A stretch of DNA of 64,000 nucleotides from Actinocrispum wychmicini. GTDB taxonomy: Bacteria > Actinomycetota > Actinomycetes > Mycobacteriales > Pseudonocardiaceae. The DNA is taken from positions 372,001 through 436,000 of the forward strand of contig NZ_SLWS01000006.1 of the NCBI RefSeq assembly GCF_004345645.1, in the 5' to 3' direction. Shown here one piece after another: positions 16,787 to 25,351 of the stretch (the first letter of the stretch is position 1; the number at the start of each line of letters is the position of its first letter). The position numbers and the translations under genes are program-made. The notes beneath the pieces were generated by a model that worked only from the letters and a program-made list of their open reading frames with translations, searched no databases and was not told the origin of the DNA.

Positions 16787-17358
16787 AGTTGTAAGTCTAC
16801 CGGAAGTGGTTCGCCCATACCCATGAACACGATGTTCGACAGCCGCCCGGGGCCGCCGGACAGTTCGCCGTCCCGCATCGCCGCAGCGGCGAGCCGGACC
16901 TGGTCCACGATCTCCGCCGTGGACATGTTCCGCCGCAGCCCGCCCTGGCCGGTCGCACAGAACGGGCAGGCCATGCCGCAGCCCGCCTGGCTGGACACGC
17001 ACAGCGTGGTCCGGTCCGGGTAGCGCATCAGGACACTTTCGACCAGGGTCCCGTCGTGGGCACGCCAGAGGGTCTTGCGGGTCGTTCCGTCGTCACACTG
17101 GACGTGCCGGACGACCTGCAGCAGGGGCGGCAGCAGCGAGGCCGCGAGGCGGTCGCGAGTCTCCGCCGGGATGTCCGTCATCGCGGCCGGGTCGGCCGTG
17201 AGCCTGGTGAAGTAGTGGTTGGACAGCTGGTTGGCGCGGAACGGTTTCTCACCGAGTTCCGCGACAGCCGCCCGGCGCTCGGCGACGGACAGGTCAGCGA
17301 GGTGGCGCGGCGGCAGGCCGCGCTTGGGTGCGTCGAACACGAGCGGAAGCGAAGTCAT
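16783..17358 (-). pseudogene. rlmN: 23S rRNA/tRNA adenine-C2 methyltransferase RlmN, 5' fragment interrupted by the prophage
   Basis: The 191-residue fragment matches RlmN to about residue 185 (NIVFMGMGEPL), then switches to phage-encoded PVDLQL and a stop. The radical-SAM cysteines C127, C131 and C134 (CGMACPFC) are present, but the second half is missing, including the methyl-carrying C-terminal cysteine region (about 370 residues is usual). RlmN makes m2A2503 in 23S rRNA and m2A37 in tRNAs, so the lysogen should lack it unless another copy exists. The start MTSLPLVFDAPKRGLPPRH is the normal actinobacterial start. Confidence 0.92.
16797..16835. other. Prophage-host attachment junction in rlmN
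   Basis: On the minus strand host sequence reads GTGTTCATGGGTATGGGCGA, then runs into phage DNA ending at the integrase start. Conserved RlmN coding is lost just after GGGCGAACC (about 16807-16815), so crossover lies in or next to this stretch. The matching half-site should sit at the other prophage end, left of the window. The exact core cannot be set without that end. Confidence 0.7.
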
Positions 17359-17429
17359 AACCTGCCTAGTGTCCCACGTCTGGAAAGTTCACCCGTCGGA
17401 GAACGCGCCGCCCGAACGACGGTAAGGAC

Positions 17430-17948
17430 ATGACGGAACCACGGGCCCGCTCGGACCCCGCCTTCGACCTCCTCGGCCTGTACGAGGAGGCGTTGCCCGA
17501 GGTCTACGGGTACCTGGTGGCCCGGTGCGGGAGCCGTGAGCTCGCCGAGGAGCTGACCTCGGAAACGTTCCTCGGCGCGGTCAGCGCGTGCCGCCGCCCG
17601 GACGGCGCGAACGTGAGCGTGCCCTGGCTGATCGGTGTCGCGCGGCACAAGCTCGCCGACCACTGGCGCCGCCTGGAACGCGAAGAGCGTGGGCTGCGGC
17701 TGATCCACGAGCCGGAGTCGAGCGACCCGTGGAACGAGGAGGTCGACGCGTTGGTCGCCCGGCAGGTGCTGGACAAGCTGGGCGCCCACCATCGGGCGGC
17801 GTTGACCTTGCGCTACGTCGACGGACTGAGGGTGTCCGACGTCGCGCGACACCTGGGCCGGACCGTGCACGCCACCGAGGCGTTGCTGGTCCGCGCCCGA
17901 ACGGCGTTCCGCAAGGCGTACCCCGCGAAGGAGGGCAGTGATGACTGA
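17430..17948 (+). CDS. ECF-type RNA polymerase sigma factor
   Basis: A 172-residue protein divergent from rlmN, with start ATG 17430 after TAAGGA. Sigma region 2 lies near residues 15-75 (SRELAEELTSETFLGAVSAC; WLIGVARHKLADHWRR) and region 4 near 115-165 (LGAHHRAALTLRYVDGLRVS, then VRARTAFRKAYP). No N-terminal region 1.1 is present, as in ECF factors. The stop overlaps the start of a VOC-domain gene, so the two are co-expressed. No classical anti-sigma gene is adjacent; the partner may act instead. Confidence 0.85.
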   Translation: MTEPRARSDPAFDLLGLYEEALPEVYGYLVARCGSRELAEELTSETFLGAVSACRRPDGANVSVPWLIGVARHKLADHWRRLEREERGLRLIHEPESSDPWNEEVDALVARQVLDKLGAHHRAALTLRYVDGLRVSDVARHLGRTVHATEALLVRARTAFRKAYPAKEGSDD

Positions 17949-18795
17949 TCCACTCGACGCCCTCCGCCGGCCGGTAGAGCCGGTCACACCGGACCCGCGG
18001 TTCGCGGCCGAACTGCGCGACAAGCTGCGTCGCGCGATCCTGACGGGAGAGGACATGACCACCATCACTGCCGCCGAACTGCGGTTGCACACGATGACGC
18101 CGTACCTGGCGGTGACCGACGCACGCGCCGCCCTCGACTTCTACGTCGACGTGTTCGGCGCCGTCCGACGGTCGGACCCGATCGTGATGGCCGACGGCCG
18201 CATCGGGCACGCCGAGCTGGCCATCGGCGACTCGGTCCTGATGCTCGCCGACGAGTACCCCGAGATCAGGCACGTCCCGGGCGGCTCGATCCGGATCGAG
18301 GTCCAGGACGCCCAGGCGGTCGTGGACCGGGCCGTGGCGCGGGGCGCCGACCTGATCAGCCCGGTCGCCCGCACGCAGTACAACCACGGCGGCACGATCC
18401 GCGACCCGTACGGCAACCGCTGGCTCGTCGCGCAGGCTCCGCCCCGGGCGGAGCCGCCGGCCAAGCACGGCGAGGTCGGGTACTACACGTTCAACGTGCC
18501 GGACCCGGACGCCGCCAAGGAGTTCTACGGCGCCGTGCTGGGCTGGGAGTTCACGCCCGGCCGGCTCGAGGGCAACTGGCACGTCCAGGGCAGCGGCCTG
18601 ATGGGTGGCGTGTCCGGCACGGGCGGTCAGCAGGGCTGGAAGGTGATGTTCGCCGTCGACGACCTGCCCGAGGCGATGGCGTCGGTGCGCACCCACGGCG
18701 GCCAGGTCGGCGCGCCCGAGGACCACCCGTACGGTAGGACCGTGGACTGCGTCGACAACCAGGGCTTCGAGTTCTGGCTGTGGCAACAGACCTGA
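17941..18795 (+). CDS. VOC (glyoxalase/bleomycin-resistance fold) protein, two domains, coupled to sigma factor
   Basis: A 284-residue protein; ATG 17941 overlaps the sigma stop (GTG 17938 is equally possible). Residues 1-40 (LDALRRPVEPVTPDPRFAAE) form an extra helix-rich N-terminus. Two VOC modules follow: residues 47-165 (TPYLAVTDARAALDFYVDVF; GTIRDPYGNRWLVAQ) and 175-284 (YYTFNVPDPDAAKEFYGAVL; DNQGFEFWLWQQ). VOC proteins bind small molecules or metals. The substrate is not evident. The N-terminus resembles those found where such proteins pair with ECF factors, so a sensing role for the sigma is possible. Confidence 0.78.
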   Translation: MTDPLDALRRPVEPVTPDPRFAAELRDKLRRAILTGEDMTTITAAELRLHTMTPYLAVTDARAALDFYVDVFGAVRRSDPIVMADGRIGHAELAIGDSVLMLADEYPEIRHVPGGSIRIEVQDAQAVVDRAVARGADLISPVARTQYNHGGTIRDPYGNRWLVAQAPPRAEPPAKHGEVGYYTFNVPDPDAAKEFYGAVLGWEFTPGRLEGNWHVQGSGLMGGVSGTGGQQGWKVMFAVDDLPEAMASVRTHGGQVGAPEDHPYGRTVDCVDNQGFEFWLWQQT

Positions 18796-18862
18796 GTAGG
18801 TTGCGGCCGGCTCGCCCACGGTGTTGTGTGAGCCGGTCATTCACCTACCAGGAGGGCAAGAC

Positions 18863-19573
18863 GTGCTGAGACTGGTTCGGTTGGCCGTGGTGACGGGTGT
18901 GGCGGCGGGGACGGTGCTGGTCGGTGGCACCGCCATGGCCGACACACCGCCGAAGACCACCCACGGCCCCTGCAAGTACACCGCGACACCGGATGACCCC
19001 GCGGTACGTCCCGTGCCGCTGCCGCCGGACCCACGCCACACCCCGGACCGGGGCACGGTGCGCGTGGACGTCCGCACCAACCAGGGCCGGATCCCGCTGA
19101 CCCTCGACCGGGCCAAGGCGCCCTGCACTGTGCAGAGCTTCATCCACCTGGCCGAGCACGGGTTCTACAACAAGACCATCTGCCACCGCCTGACCACCTA
19201 CCCCACGCTCAAGGTCCTGCAGTGCGGCGACCCGAGCGGCACGGGTGAAGGCGGACCGGGCTACAAGTACAAGGACGAGCTGCCCGTCGGCCTGCCCCCG
19301 GCGCCGACCGACCCGACCGGCGAGCGGAAGGTGTACGCGCGCGGCGTGCTGGCGATGGCCAACGCCGGCCCGGCCACCAACGGAAGCCAGTTCTTCCTGG
19401 TGTACTCGAACTCCGCACTGCGTCCCAACTACACGATCTTCGGCACGGTCGGCGACACCGGACTGTCCACACTGGACAAGGTGGCGGCCGGCGGCGTGGC
19501 CCCACCGGACACCACCGACGGAAAGCCCGCACTCCCCGTCGACATCCGCCGGGTCACCGCTTTCTGCTGGTAA
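18863..19573 (+). CDS. Secreted peptidyl-prolyl cis-trans isomerase, cyclophilin type
   Basis: A 236-residue protein from GTG 18863, with AGGAGGG at 18850-18856. A signal peptide is visible (LRLVRLAVVTGVAAGTVLVG, cut after AMA). The cyclophilin domain covers about residues 65-236: GRIPLTLDRAKAPCTVQSFI, FYNKTICHR, then MANAGPATNGSQFFLVY. The active-site Arg lies in CHRL and the QFF motif is intact. It should assist folding of exported proteins. It stands alone and is followed by a bidirectional terminator. Confidence 0.9.
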   Translation: MLRLVRLAVVTGVAAGTVLVGGTAMADTPPKTTHGPCKYTATPDDPAVRPVPLPPDPRHTPDRGTVRVDVRTNQGRIPLTLDRAKAPCTVQSFIHLAEHGFYNKTICHRLTTYPTLKVLQCGDPSGTGEGGPGYKYKDELPVGLPPAPTDPTGERKVYARGVLAMANAGPATNGSQFFLVYSNSALRPNYTIFGTVGDTGLSTLDKVAAGGVAPPDTTDGKPALPVDIRRVTAFCW

Positions 19574-19598
19574 CGGGTTCACAAGGTCCGCCCAACGA

Positions 19599-19637
19599 GT
19601 GAATCCCGTGCGAAGGGCCCACTCGCACGGGATTCAC
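19599..19637. terminator. Bidirectional terminator between convergent genes
   Basis: GTGAATCCCGTGCGA (19599-19613) and TCGCACGGGATTCAC (19623-19637) form a perfect 15-bp stem with a 9-base loop. It lies between the convergent cyclophilin and S37 peptidase genes. No long T tract follows. Confidence 0.8.
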
Positions 19638-19718
19638 CCCCACAGATCCCAGTCCCCACCCACATCACCGATAGACTGGCCTGGGGCCGTCCCCCCGGTG
19701 AGGGTGGGGGCGAGCCGT

Positions 19719-21143
19719 TTACAAAGGACGGCGGACGGTGGGTTCCTGGTCGAGTGGGCTGACCGAGAACGTCTGGGCCGGGGCGGTCACGTTCGCCCAG
19801 CGTTGCACGGCCTTCGTCGCCGCGTCACGTTCCGCCGGGACCAGGGCGGCGATGTTCGCGCCGTGGTTGGCTCCTGGGGCGATGTACTTGTAGGAGTCGT
19901 GGTGGCTGGGGAAGAACGGTTCGGCGCCCCACGGGTCGTCGGAGCCGTAGACGAACAGCATCTGGCTGGACTGGGTGCGGACCCAGAAGTCCACGTCCAG
20001 CATGGGGAACGGGTTGTGCCGGGAGCGTAGGTCGGGCGGCAGGTTGGAGTTGGCCGCGTAGAACTGCCGTGGCGGGTAGTGGGTGAGGCCGCGCAAGTAG
20101 TCGAAGCGGGGGGACGGCCAGCCCAGTTGGGTGGCGGCCTGGTAGTAGTACGGCTCGAACGGCAGGACGCCCTGGTCGGTGTAAAAGGACCAGTCGTCGA
20201 TCTGGTTGATGAAGTCGTAGATCGCCTGGGTGGACGCGGTCTTCGCGGGCACGGTCGGGCAGTCGGACTGGTGGGAGTACTGCCAGAACGCCCATTCGGT
20301 GTCCAGGACGGTCATTTCGAAGGCCTTGTCGACGTTGCCGAGGACCTGGGTGAACGTCCGTCCGTTGGCCGCGGCCCATGCGGCGTACATCGGTACCAGT
20401 TCCGACCGCCGACGCAACGCCTCGGCCTGCACGTCTTCCAGCGCCTGTCGGCAGGAGGCGTCGCCGACCGATGCGAAGAACCGGTCGTACGCGCTGTCTT
20501 CGTTGTTGATCACATCGTTGGGGGCGACGTACGCGACCGAGCCGTCGATGTCACGCGGGTAGAACCGGCGGTGGTAGACCGTGGCCATGCCGCCCTTGCT
20601 GGCGCCGGTGGAGATCCACTTGCCGTGGTAGATCTTCCGCATCGCCTGGATCAGCGTGTGGTGGTCGGTGGCGGCCTGCCAGATGTCCAGGTCGTGCCAG
20701 TTCGCCGGGTCCGGCCGGGACGGCAGGAAGAACCGCTGTTCGGTGGAGATCTGGTTGCCGTCGATCAACCGCGTGGGCTCGGACCGGAACGGCGCCGTCG
20801 ACACGTTGTACCCGCTGGTGTGCAGGACCATCGGCCGGTCGACCGACTTGTGCAGCAGTTGGAACCGCTGCTGGAAGGTGGGGCCGTTCGGGTGTCTGTG
20901 GTCGACGGGCTGGGTGAAGCTGAGGACGAAGAACCGGTAGCCGGCGGGCGGTGTCGGCGACTCGGAGATCACGGTCAGGCCGGGCACCTGCTTGAGTTGG
21001 GCGAGAATGTCGCCCTCCGCCTGGGCGGGCACCGCGCCCAGCCCGACCGTCAACACCAACGCCAAGCCCGCGACCAGGGCTTGCCTGATTCGATGGAACA
21101 CGCCGACTCTCCTCCCGCTGCGAGACATGCGAGTCTGGCGCAC
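19719..21143 (-). CDS. Secreted S37-family tripeptidyl aminopeptidase
   Basis: A 474-residue protein; an internal ATG (MSRSGRRVG, residue 6) is an alternative start. A signal peptide ends at about residue 42 (LALVLTVGLGAVPAQA). The mature part has RFFVLSFTQPVDHRHPNGPT and the nucleophile motif STGASKGGMATVYHRRFYP, typical of peptidase family S37 (PS-10-like) alpha/beta hydrolases. The Asp (FVYGSDDPWG) and His (APGANHGANI) of the triad are visible. It removes tripeptides from proteins outside the cell. It has its own transcription unit. Confidence 0.88.
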   Translation of the reverse strand: MRQTRMSRSGRRVGVFHRIRQALVAGLALVLTVGLGAVPAQAEGDILAQLKQVPGLTVISESPTPPAGYRFFVLSFTQPVDHRHPNGPTFQQRFQLLHKSVDRPMVLHTSGYNVSTAPFRSEPTRLIDGNQISTEQRFFLPSRPDPANWHDLDIWQAATDHHTLIQAMRKIYHGKWISTGASKGGMATVYHRRFYPRDIDGSVAYVAPNDVINNEDSAYDRFFASVGDASCRQALEDVQAEALRRRSELVPMYAAWAAANGRTFTQVLGNVDKAFEMTVLDTEWAFWQYSHQSDCPTVPAKTASTQAIYDFINQIDDWSFYTDQGVLPFEPYYYQAATQLGWPSPRFDYLRGLTHYPPRQFYAANSNLPPDLRSRHNPFPMLDVDFWVRTQSSQMLFVYGSDDPWGAEPFFPSHHDSYKYIAPGANHGANIAALVPAERDAATKAVQRWANVTAPAQTFSVSPLDQEPTVRRPL

Positions 21144-21172
21144 TCCCGTGCCGCCCGGTAGCTACGGAAGTT

Positions 21173-22375
21173 TCATGGCGTTGCGAGCGCTTCCGTGGGC
21201 GCGAGCCGACTGGCCCGGATCGCCGGGTACAGGCCGGCGATCACACCGATCACCGAAGTCGCCAGCACGCCGCCACCGGACGCCCAGGCGGGCACGACCG
21301 AGGGCCAGTCCTGGTACGCCGCATAGGACATCGTCACCACGACCCCGAGCAGCACCCCGCCGAGCCCGCCCAACGCGGACAGCAGCAGCGACTCGGCCAG
21401 GAACTGCGCGCGGACCTGGCCGCGGGTGGCGCCGAGGGATCGCCGCAGGCCGATCTCGGCCCGTCGTTCGAGCACCGAGATGACCATGGTGTTGGCCACG
21501 CCGACGCCGCCGACGAGCAACGCCACCGCGCCCAGTCCCAGCAGCAGGCCGTTGAGGGTCTGGTCGGTCGCCTGCTTGGCCGCGAGGGCGTCCGACGGCC
21601 GCGACACCGAGACCTCGTTGGGGTTCTCCGGGTTCGCGGTCGCCGCGAGCACGGACTGCACGGCCGACACGGAGTCCTCGCGGGCGCGCGTGTAAACCGT
21701 TGTGGCGTACCCGTCGAAGCCGAGCTGCTGTTCGGCCAACGGCCAGCCGACCAGGGCGGCCGTGTCCAGCTCGGGCGCGAGCGGCACGGGGTTCAGCACG
21801 CCGACGACCGTGAACCACTGGCCGCCGAGGTAGATCCGCTGCTCAGGGCCGGCGGCCCCGACGCCGAGCCGGTCCGCGGTCGTGCGGCCCAGTACGACGG
21901 CTGGATAGCGGTCATTGGCCGCGTTCAGGAACGCGCCGCTGGCGACGGTCGCGCCGACCGTGCCCGGCAGGTCCGTGCGGGACGCGAGGACGGCGATCCC
22001 GCCGGACTGGCCGGTCGGGACGCGATCGTTGCGGTACACCTTGGCGTTCATCACCTTCCCGGTCGCCGTGGTGGACGTGACCGGGCCGATCCGGCCGATC
22101 ATGCCGATGGCCTCGTCCGGCAGGTGGGTGGGCTGGCCGAACAGGCTCTGTCCTGGGCCGACGGTCAGCAGGTTCGTGCCCAGCGCGGCCAGTTGGCGGT
22201 CCAGGTCGGCCCGGCTGGACGTGGAGATCCCGACCACAGCGATCATCGCGGCGATCCCGATGGCGATGCCCAGTGCCGACAGGAACACGCGCAACGGCCG
22301 GGCCCGCAGGCCCGCCACGCCGACACGCAGGACGTCCCGGGCGCTCAGCCGGGACGGACGCAGCCGCTCAGCCAT
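21173..22375 (-). CDS. MacB/FtsX-family ABC transporter permease
   Basis: A 400-residue protein. A first membrane helix near residues 28-50 (FLSALGIAIGIAAMIAVVGI) is followed by an extracytoplasmic MacB-like core domain and three C-terminal helices (LLGLGAVALLVGGVGVANTM; ALGGLGGVLLGVVVTMSYAA; ATSVIGVIAGLYPAIRAS). ERRAEIGLRRSLGATRGQV is the coupling motif. It overlaps the ATPase stop and works with it and the upstream membrane-fusion-like protein as an export or mechanotransmission complex. The substrate is unknown. Confidence 0.9.
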   Translation of the reverse strand: MAERLRPSRLSARDVLRVGVAGLRARPLRVFLSALGIAIGIAAMIAVVGISTSSRADLDRQLAALGTNLLTVGPGQSLFGQPTHLPDEAIGMIGRIGPVTSTTATGKVMNAKVYRNDRVPTGQSGGIAVLASRTDLPGTVGATVASGAFLNAANDRYPAVVLGRTTADRLGVGAAGPEQRIYLGGQWFTVVGVLNPVPLAPELDTAALVGWPLAEQQLGFDGYATTVYTRAREDSVSAVQSVLAATANPENPNEVSVSRPSDALAAKQATDQTLNGLLLGLGAVALLVGGVGVANTMVISVLERRAEIGLRRSLGATRGQVRAQFLAESLLLSALGGLGGVLLGVVVTMSYAAYQDWPSVVPAWASGGGVLATSVIGVIAGLYPAIRASRLAPTEALATP

Positions 22376-23033
22376 GGGTGATCCGCCCGTCCCGCATGTG
22401 CACCTGCCGTGGCAGGTCCGCAGCGATGTCCCTGTCGTGCGTGATGATCACGACCGTCGTCCCGGCCGCGTGCAGTTCACGCAGCAACGCGATCACCCCG
22501 GTGCCCGACCGGGTGTCGAGGTTGCCGGTCGGCTCGTCGGCCAGCAGCAACGGCGGCTCCCCCACCACGGCCCGTGCGATGGCGACCCGCTGCCGTTCAC
22601 CGCCGGACATCTCGTGCGGCCGGTGCTCCAGCCGGTGCTCCAGGCCGACCCGGGCCAACGCCGCCTTCGCCCGCCGACGCCGTTCCCGCAGGGCGACTCC
22701 GGCGTACAGCAGCCCGTCGGCCACATTGTCCACTGCGGACACACCGGCGGCGAGGTGGAACTGTTGGAACACGAACCCGAGCGCACGGGCCCGCAACGCG
22801 GACAGTTCCTTGTCGGACAACGAATGCACGTCGTATCCGTCGACGTGGACCGACCCGGTGGTCGGCCGGTCCAGGGTGCCGATCATGTTCAGCATGGTCG
22901 ACTTCCCCGACCCGGACGGCCCGACGATCCCGACCAATTCGCCGCGCCCGATGCCCAGCGTCACACCTTGCAGTGCAGATACCCCACCAGAGTATTCACG
23001 GCTCACGCCACGCAGCTCCACGACTGGGTTCAC
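22368..23033 (-). CDS. ABC transporter ATP-binding protein, LolD/MacB type
   Basis: A 221-residue ATPase with Walker A GPSGSGKSTMLNMIG, signature MSGGERQRVAIARA, Walker B LLLADEPTGNLDT and a switch His (IITHD). The start ATG 23033 overlaps the stop of the fusion-protein gene and its stop overlaps the permease start, so the three are one operon. It powers the MacB-like permease. Confidence 0.94.
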   Translation of the reverse strand: MNPVVELRGVSREYSGGVSALQGVTLGIGRGELVGIVGPSGSGKSTMLNMIGTLDRPTTGSVHVDGYDVHSLSDKELSALRARALGFVFQQFHLAAGVSAVDNVADGLLYAGVALRERRRRAKAALARVGLEHRLEHRPHEMSGGERQRVAIARAVVGEPPLLLADEPTGNLDTRSGTGVIALLRELHAAGTTVVIITHDRDIAADLPRQVHMRDGRITHG

Positions 23034-24106
23034 CGCGGCACCCCCACGACGATCCCCACGCTGACGCCCGTCCCGCTGATCTCGACCTGGCCGTTCGCGA
23101 ACATCCCGGTCTTGACCTGGACGTAATGTGTGCCCGACCCGTCGACAACCTGCACTCCGTACCCGCCCTCGGCGAGCGCGACCAGGGCACCGACGGGCAC
23201 CGCGAACACGTTCTCCCGCTTGTCGGACACCAAAGTTATGTCCACGGGCGCCGCGTCCAGCTTGCCCGCGGCGGCCTGGTCGGCGAGCGCGACGACGACC
23301 TGGATGGTCGACGTCGGCGACTGCCCCTGTTGCGCGGGCTTCGCTGTGGCGACACTGCCGACCGACGTCACCGTGCCAGCCACGTTCTTGCCGTCCGGAA
23401 GGGTGACGGTCGCCGTGACACCCTGGCTGACCAGGTGCTGCTTCGCCACGTCCAGGTCCACGGTGACCGTCCGGGTGGTGCCCGTGTACGTGAGCACCTG
23501 CCCGTTCGCCGGGCCGCCGACCTGCGCCTTCAGCTCCACGACACGCGCGTCACCCGGCACGACGGCGACGTCGGCCGGCTGGACGACACCGGTCTCGTCC
23601 CGGCCGAGGTCCTTCTGCCACTTCCGCACTGCGGTCGCCGTCGACGAGGTGAAGTCGTCGTCGACGGTGAAACCGGTGTAGCCCAACGCCTTCAGGTTCT
23701 CCTCGAGTTCCCGGACGTCGTTGCCCGTGGTGCCCGACTTCAACGCGCGGTACGGCGGAACCGACCCGTACAGCGTCGGCACCGGGTGATCGTCCACCGA
23801 GTACATGGTCTTGCCGCGGGTCACTATGTCACCGGCCGCAGGCAGCCACGTCACCGTGCCCGAACCGGACCGCAGTACCGGGGTGGATGTGCCGTACCCC
23901 AAGGTCCCGGACACTTTCTCGGTGCTGGTGAGCGTGGTCTGCGTGACTTTCGCGGTGCCCGGCGGCAGACCGGCGGCCGGTGGCGGCGCCGGCTCGCTCC
24001 CGCCGAGACCGAACGCCGCCACACCCCCGGCGCCCACCACGACGACCGCCGCGGCGACTCCGATCGCCAACCGTGCTTGTCGTGAGGTCGCTCGTTTGGA
24101 TGTCAC
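23030..24106 (-). CDS. Membrane-fusion (HlyD-like) protein with peptidoglycan-binding domain
   Basis: A 358-residue protein from GTG 24106, which overlaps the lipoprotein stop (GTGA). A membrane anchor lies at about residues 12-35 (LAIGVAAAVVVVGAGGVAAF). A PG_binding_1 domain follows near 120-170 (VRELEENLKALGYTGFTVDD; ATAVRKWQKDLG). The C-terminal half is a periplasmic-adaptor barrel (NGQVLTYTGTTRTVTVDLDV; VSVGIVVGVPR). Such proteins partner MacB-like transporters in Gram-positive bacteria and may anchor the complex to the wall. Confidence 0.85.
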   Translation of the reverse strand: MTSKRATSRQARLAIGVAAAVVVVGAGGVAAFGLGGSEPAPPPAAGLPPGTAKVTQTTLTSTEKVSGTLGYGTSTPVLRSGSGTVTWLPAAGDIVTRGKTMYSVDDHPVPTLYGSVPPYRALKSGTTGNDVRELEENLKALGYTGFTVDDDFTSSTATAVRKWQKDLGRDETGVVQPADVAVVPGDARVVELKAQVGGPANGQVLTYTGTTRTVTVDLDVAKQHLVSQGVTATVTLPDGKNVAGTVTSVGSVATAKPAQQGQSPTSTIQVVVALADQAAAGKLDAAPVDITLVSDKRENVFAVPVGALVALAEGGYGVQVVDGSGTHYVQVKTGMFANGQVEISGTGVSVGIVVGVPR

Positions 24107-24606
24107 TGTCCGGGCCGTCCCGGGATCTTGTCCTTGCACGCCTTGAACGCCTTCTGGACCGCCGGGTTGTCGCGGTCGATGTTCTTCATCTGGTCAAGGC
24201 CGAGCGACGGGCTGTTCGGGTCCGGGTCCGGCACGTCCATACCGTGGTCGCGCAGGCACTGGGTGAACCCGCGCAACTGGTCCAGCATCTTCGAGTCTAT
24301 TTTGGACAAGTCGCCGCCGTACGGCAGGAACTTCTGGCACGCCTCGGCGGCCGTCTTGAACGCCTGGCTGTCCCGGTCGATCTTGGCGAGGTCGCCCATC
24401 TGGCCGTTCGGGTCGGGGTCGGGGATGTCCACGCCGTGGTCACGCATGCACTGCGCATACTGCCTGCCGTCGCCGGACTGGGACGCGCTTGCCGACGTGC
24501 TCGCCACCGACGCGCCGCCGGCCGACGCGACACCGTCCGCCGGTTTGTCCGAGCCGCACGCGGTGACCAACACGAGGACTGCGCCTAGAGCTAGGAGGAT
24601 TCGCAT
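24103..24606 (-). CDS. Lipoprotein with duplicated CxRDHGxDxPDPDP domain
   Basis: A 167-residue protein; start ATG 24606 gives a lipoprotein signal (RILLALGAVLVLVTACGS, lipobox ending VTAC). Two tandem copies of one unit follow at about residues 55-105 and 110-165: QCMRDHGVDIPDPDPNGQM with CQKFLP, and QCLRDHGMDVPDPDPNSPS with CKDKIPG. Each copy has a Cys pair that could form a disulfide. The family is common beside MacB-like operons in actinobacteria, but its role is unknown. First gene of the exporter operon, divergent from the two-component system. Confidence 0.8.
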   Translation of the reverse strand: MRILLALGAVLVLVTACGSDKPADGVASAGGASVASTSASASQSGDGRQYAQCMRDHGVDIPDPDPNGQMGDLAKIDRDSQAFKTAAEACQKFLPYGGDLSKIDSKMLDQLRGFTQCLRDHGMDVPDPDPNSPSLGLDQMKNIDRDNPAVQKAFKACKDKIPGRPGQ

Positions 24607-24682
24607 GGCGGCAGTCGACCAGCCGGCCGATAACCCGGGCATAACCTCAGGCGTTTACGCGCGGGTTATGGCCAGGTCGTCG

Positions 24683-25351
24683 ATGATGGACACCGTGCGT
24701 GTACTTGTGGTCGAAGACGAGCCGATCATGGCGGACGCGATCGCCGAATGGCTCCGCCGGGAGACGTTCGCGGTCGATGTCGTACTGGACGGTGACGCCG
24801 CGTTGGAACGCTTGGCCGTCAACGACTATGACGTGTTGGTGCTCGACAGGGACATCCCTGTGGTGCACGGCGACGATGTGTGCCGTGCGGTCGTCGAGTC
24901 CGGCGCGGCCACGCGTGTGCTGATGTTGACGGCCGCGTCCGCGGTACGGGATCGCGTGCAGGGGCTGAGCCTCGGCGCGGACGACTACCTGTCCAAGCCC
25001 TTCGCGTTCGCCGAACTGTCCGCGCGCGTGCACGCCCTGGTGCGCAGGGCCCGTCCCGCGGCACCGCCCGTGCTGGAGCGTGCCGGGCTGCGGATCGATC
25101 CGGCGCGCCGGGAGGTCAGCCGGGACGGGCACTGGATCCTGTTGGCCAACAAGGAGTTCGCGCTGTTGACCGAGCTGGTGCTGGCCGGGGGCGCGGTAGT
25201 GTCGGCCGAGCAGCTGCTGGAGAAGGTCTGGGACGAGCACATCGACCCGTTCACCAACGTCCTGCGGGTGACCATGATGAAGCTGCGCCGCAAGCTCGGC
25301 GACCCCCCGATCGTGGAGACGGTCGCCGGCGTCGGATACCGCATCCGATGA
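24683..25351 (+). CDS. OmpR/PhoB-family response regulator
   Basis: About 222 residues; ATGs at 24683 and 24686 are adjacent and either may be used. The receiver domain shows VLVVEDEP, the phosphoacceptor Asp in DYDVLVLDRDIPV and Lys in YLSKPFAF. The C-terminal winged helix contains LLANKEFALLTELVLAGGAV, VTMMKLRRKLG and VAGVGYRIR. It overlaps the sensor kinase start by 4 bases. It likely controls the divergent lipoprotein-ABC operon 77 bases away. Confidence 0.93.
   Translation: MMDTVRVLVVEDEPIMADAIAEWLRRETFAVDVVLDGDAALERLAVNDYDVLVLDRDIPVVHGDDVCRAVVESGAATRVLMLTAASAVRDRVQGLSLGADDYLSKPFAFAELSARVHALVRRARPAAPPVLERAGLRIDPARREVSRDGHWILLANKEFALLTELVLAGGAVVSAEQLLEKVWDEHIDPFTNVLRVTMMKLRRKLGDPPIVETVAGVGYRIR

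Larger units (their letters stand above)
1..16812. mobile_element. Prophage (siphovirus type), right part, integrated in rlmN
   Basis: The segment carries head, tail, lysis and integrase genes in standard siphovirus order on one strand and ends inside host rlmN, whose reading frame departs from the conserved RlmN sequence just after the GMGEPL motif. The left end lies outside the window: terminase, portal, protease and any repressor are not seen, and the capsid gene is cut by the window edge. The 3' half of rlmN should therefore lie to the left, beyond the window. The exact right boundary (about 16800-16815) is inferred from where RlmN homology stops. Confidence 0.93.
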
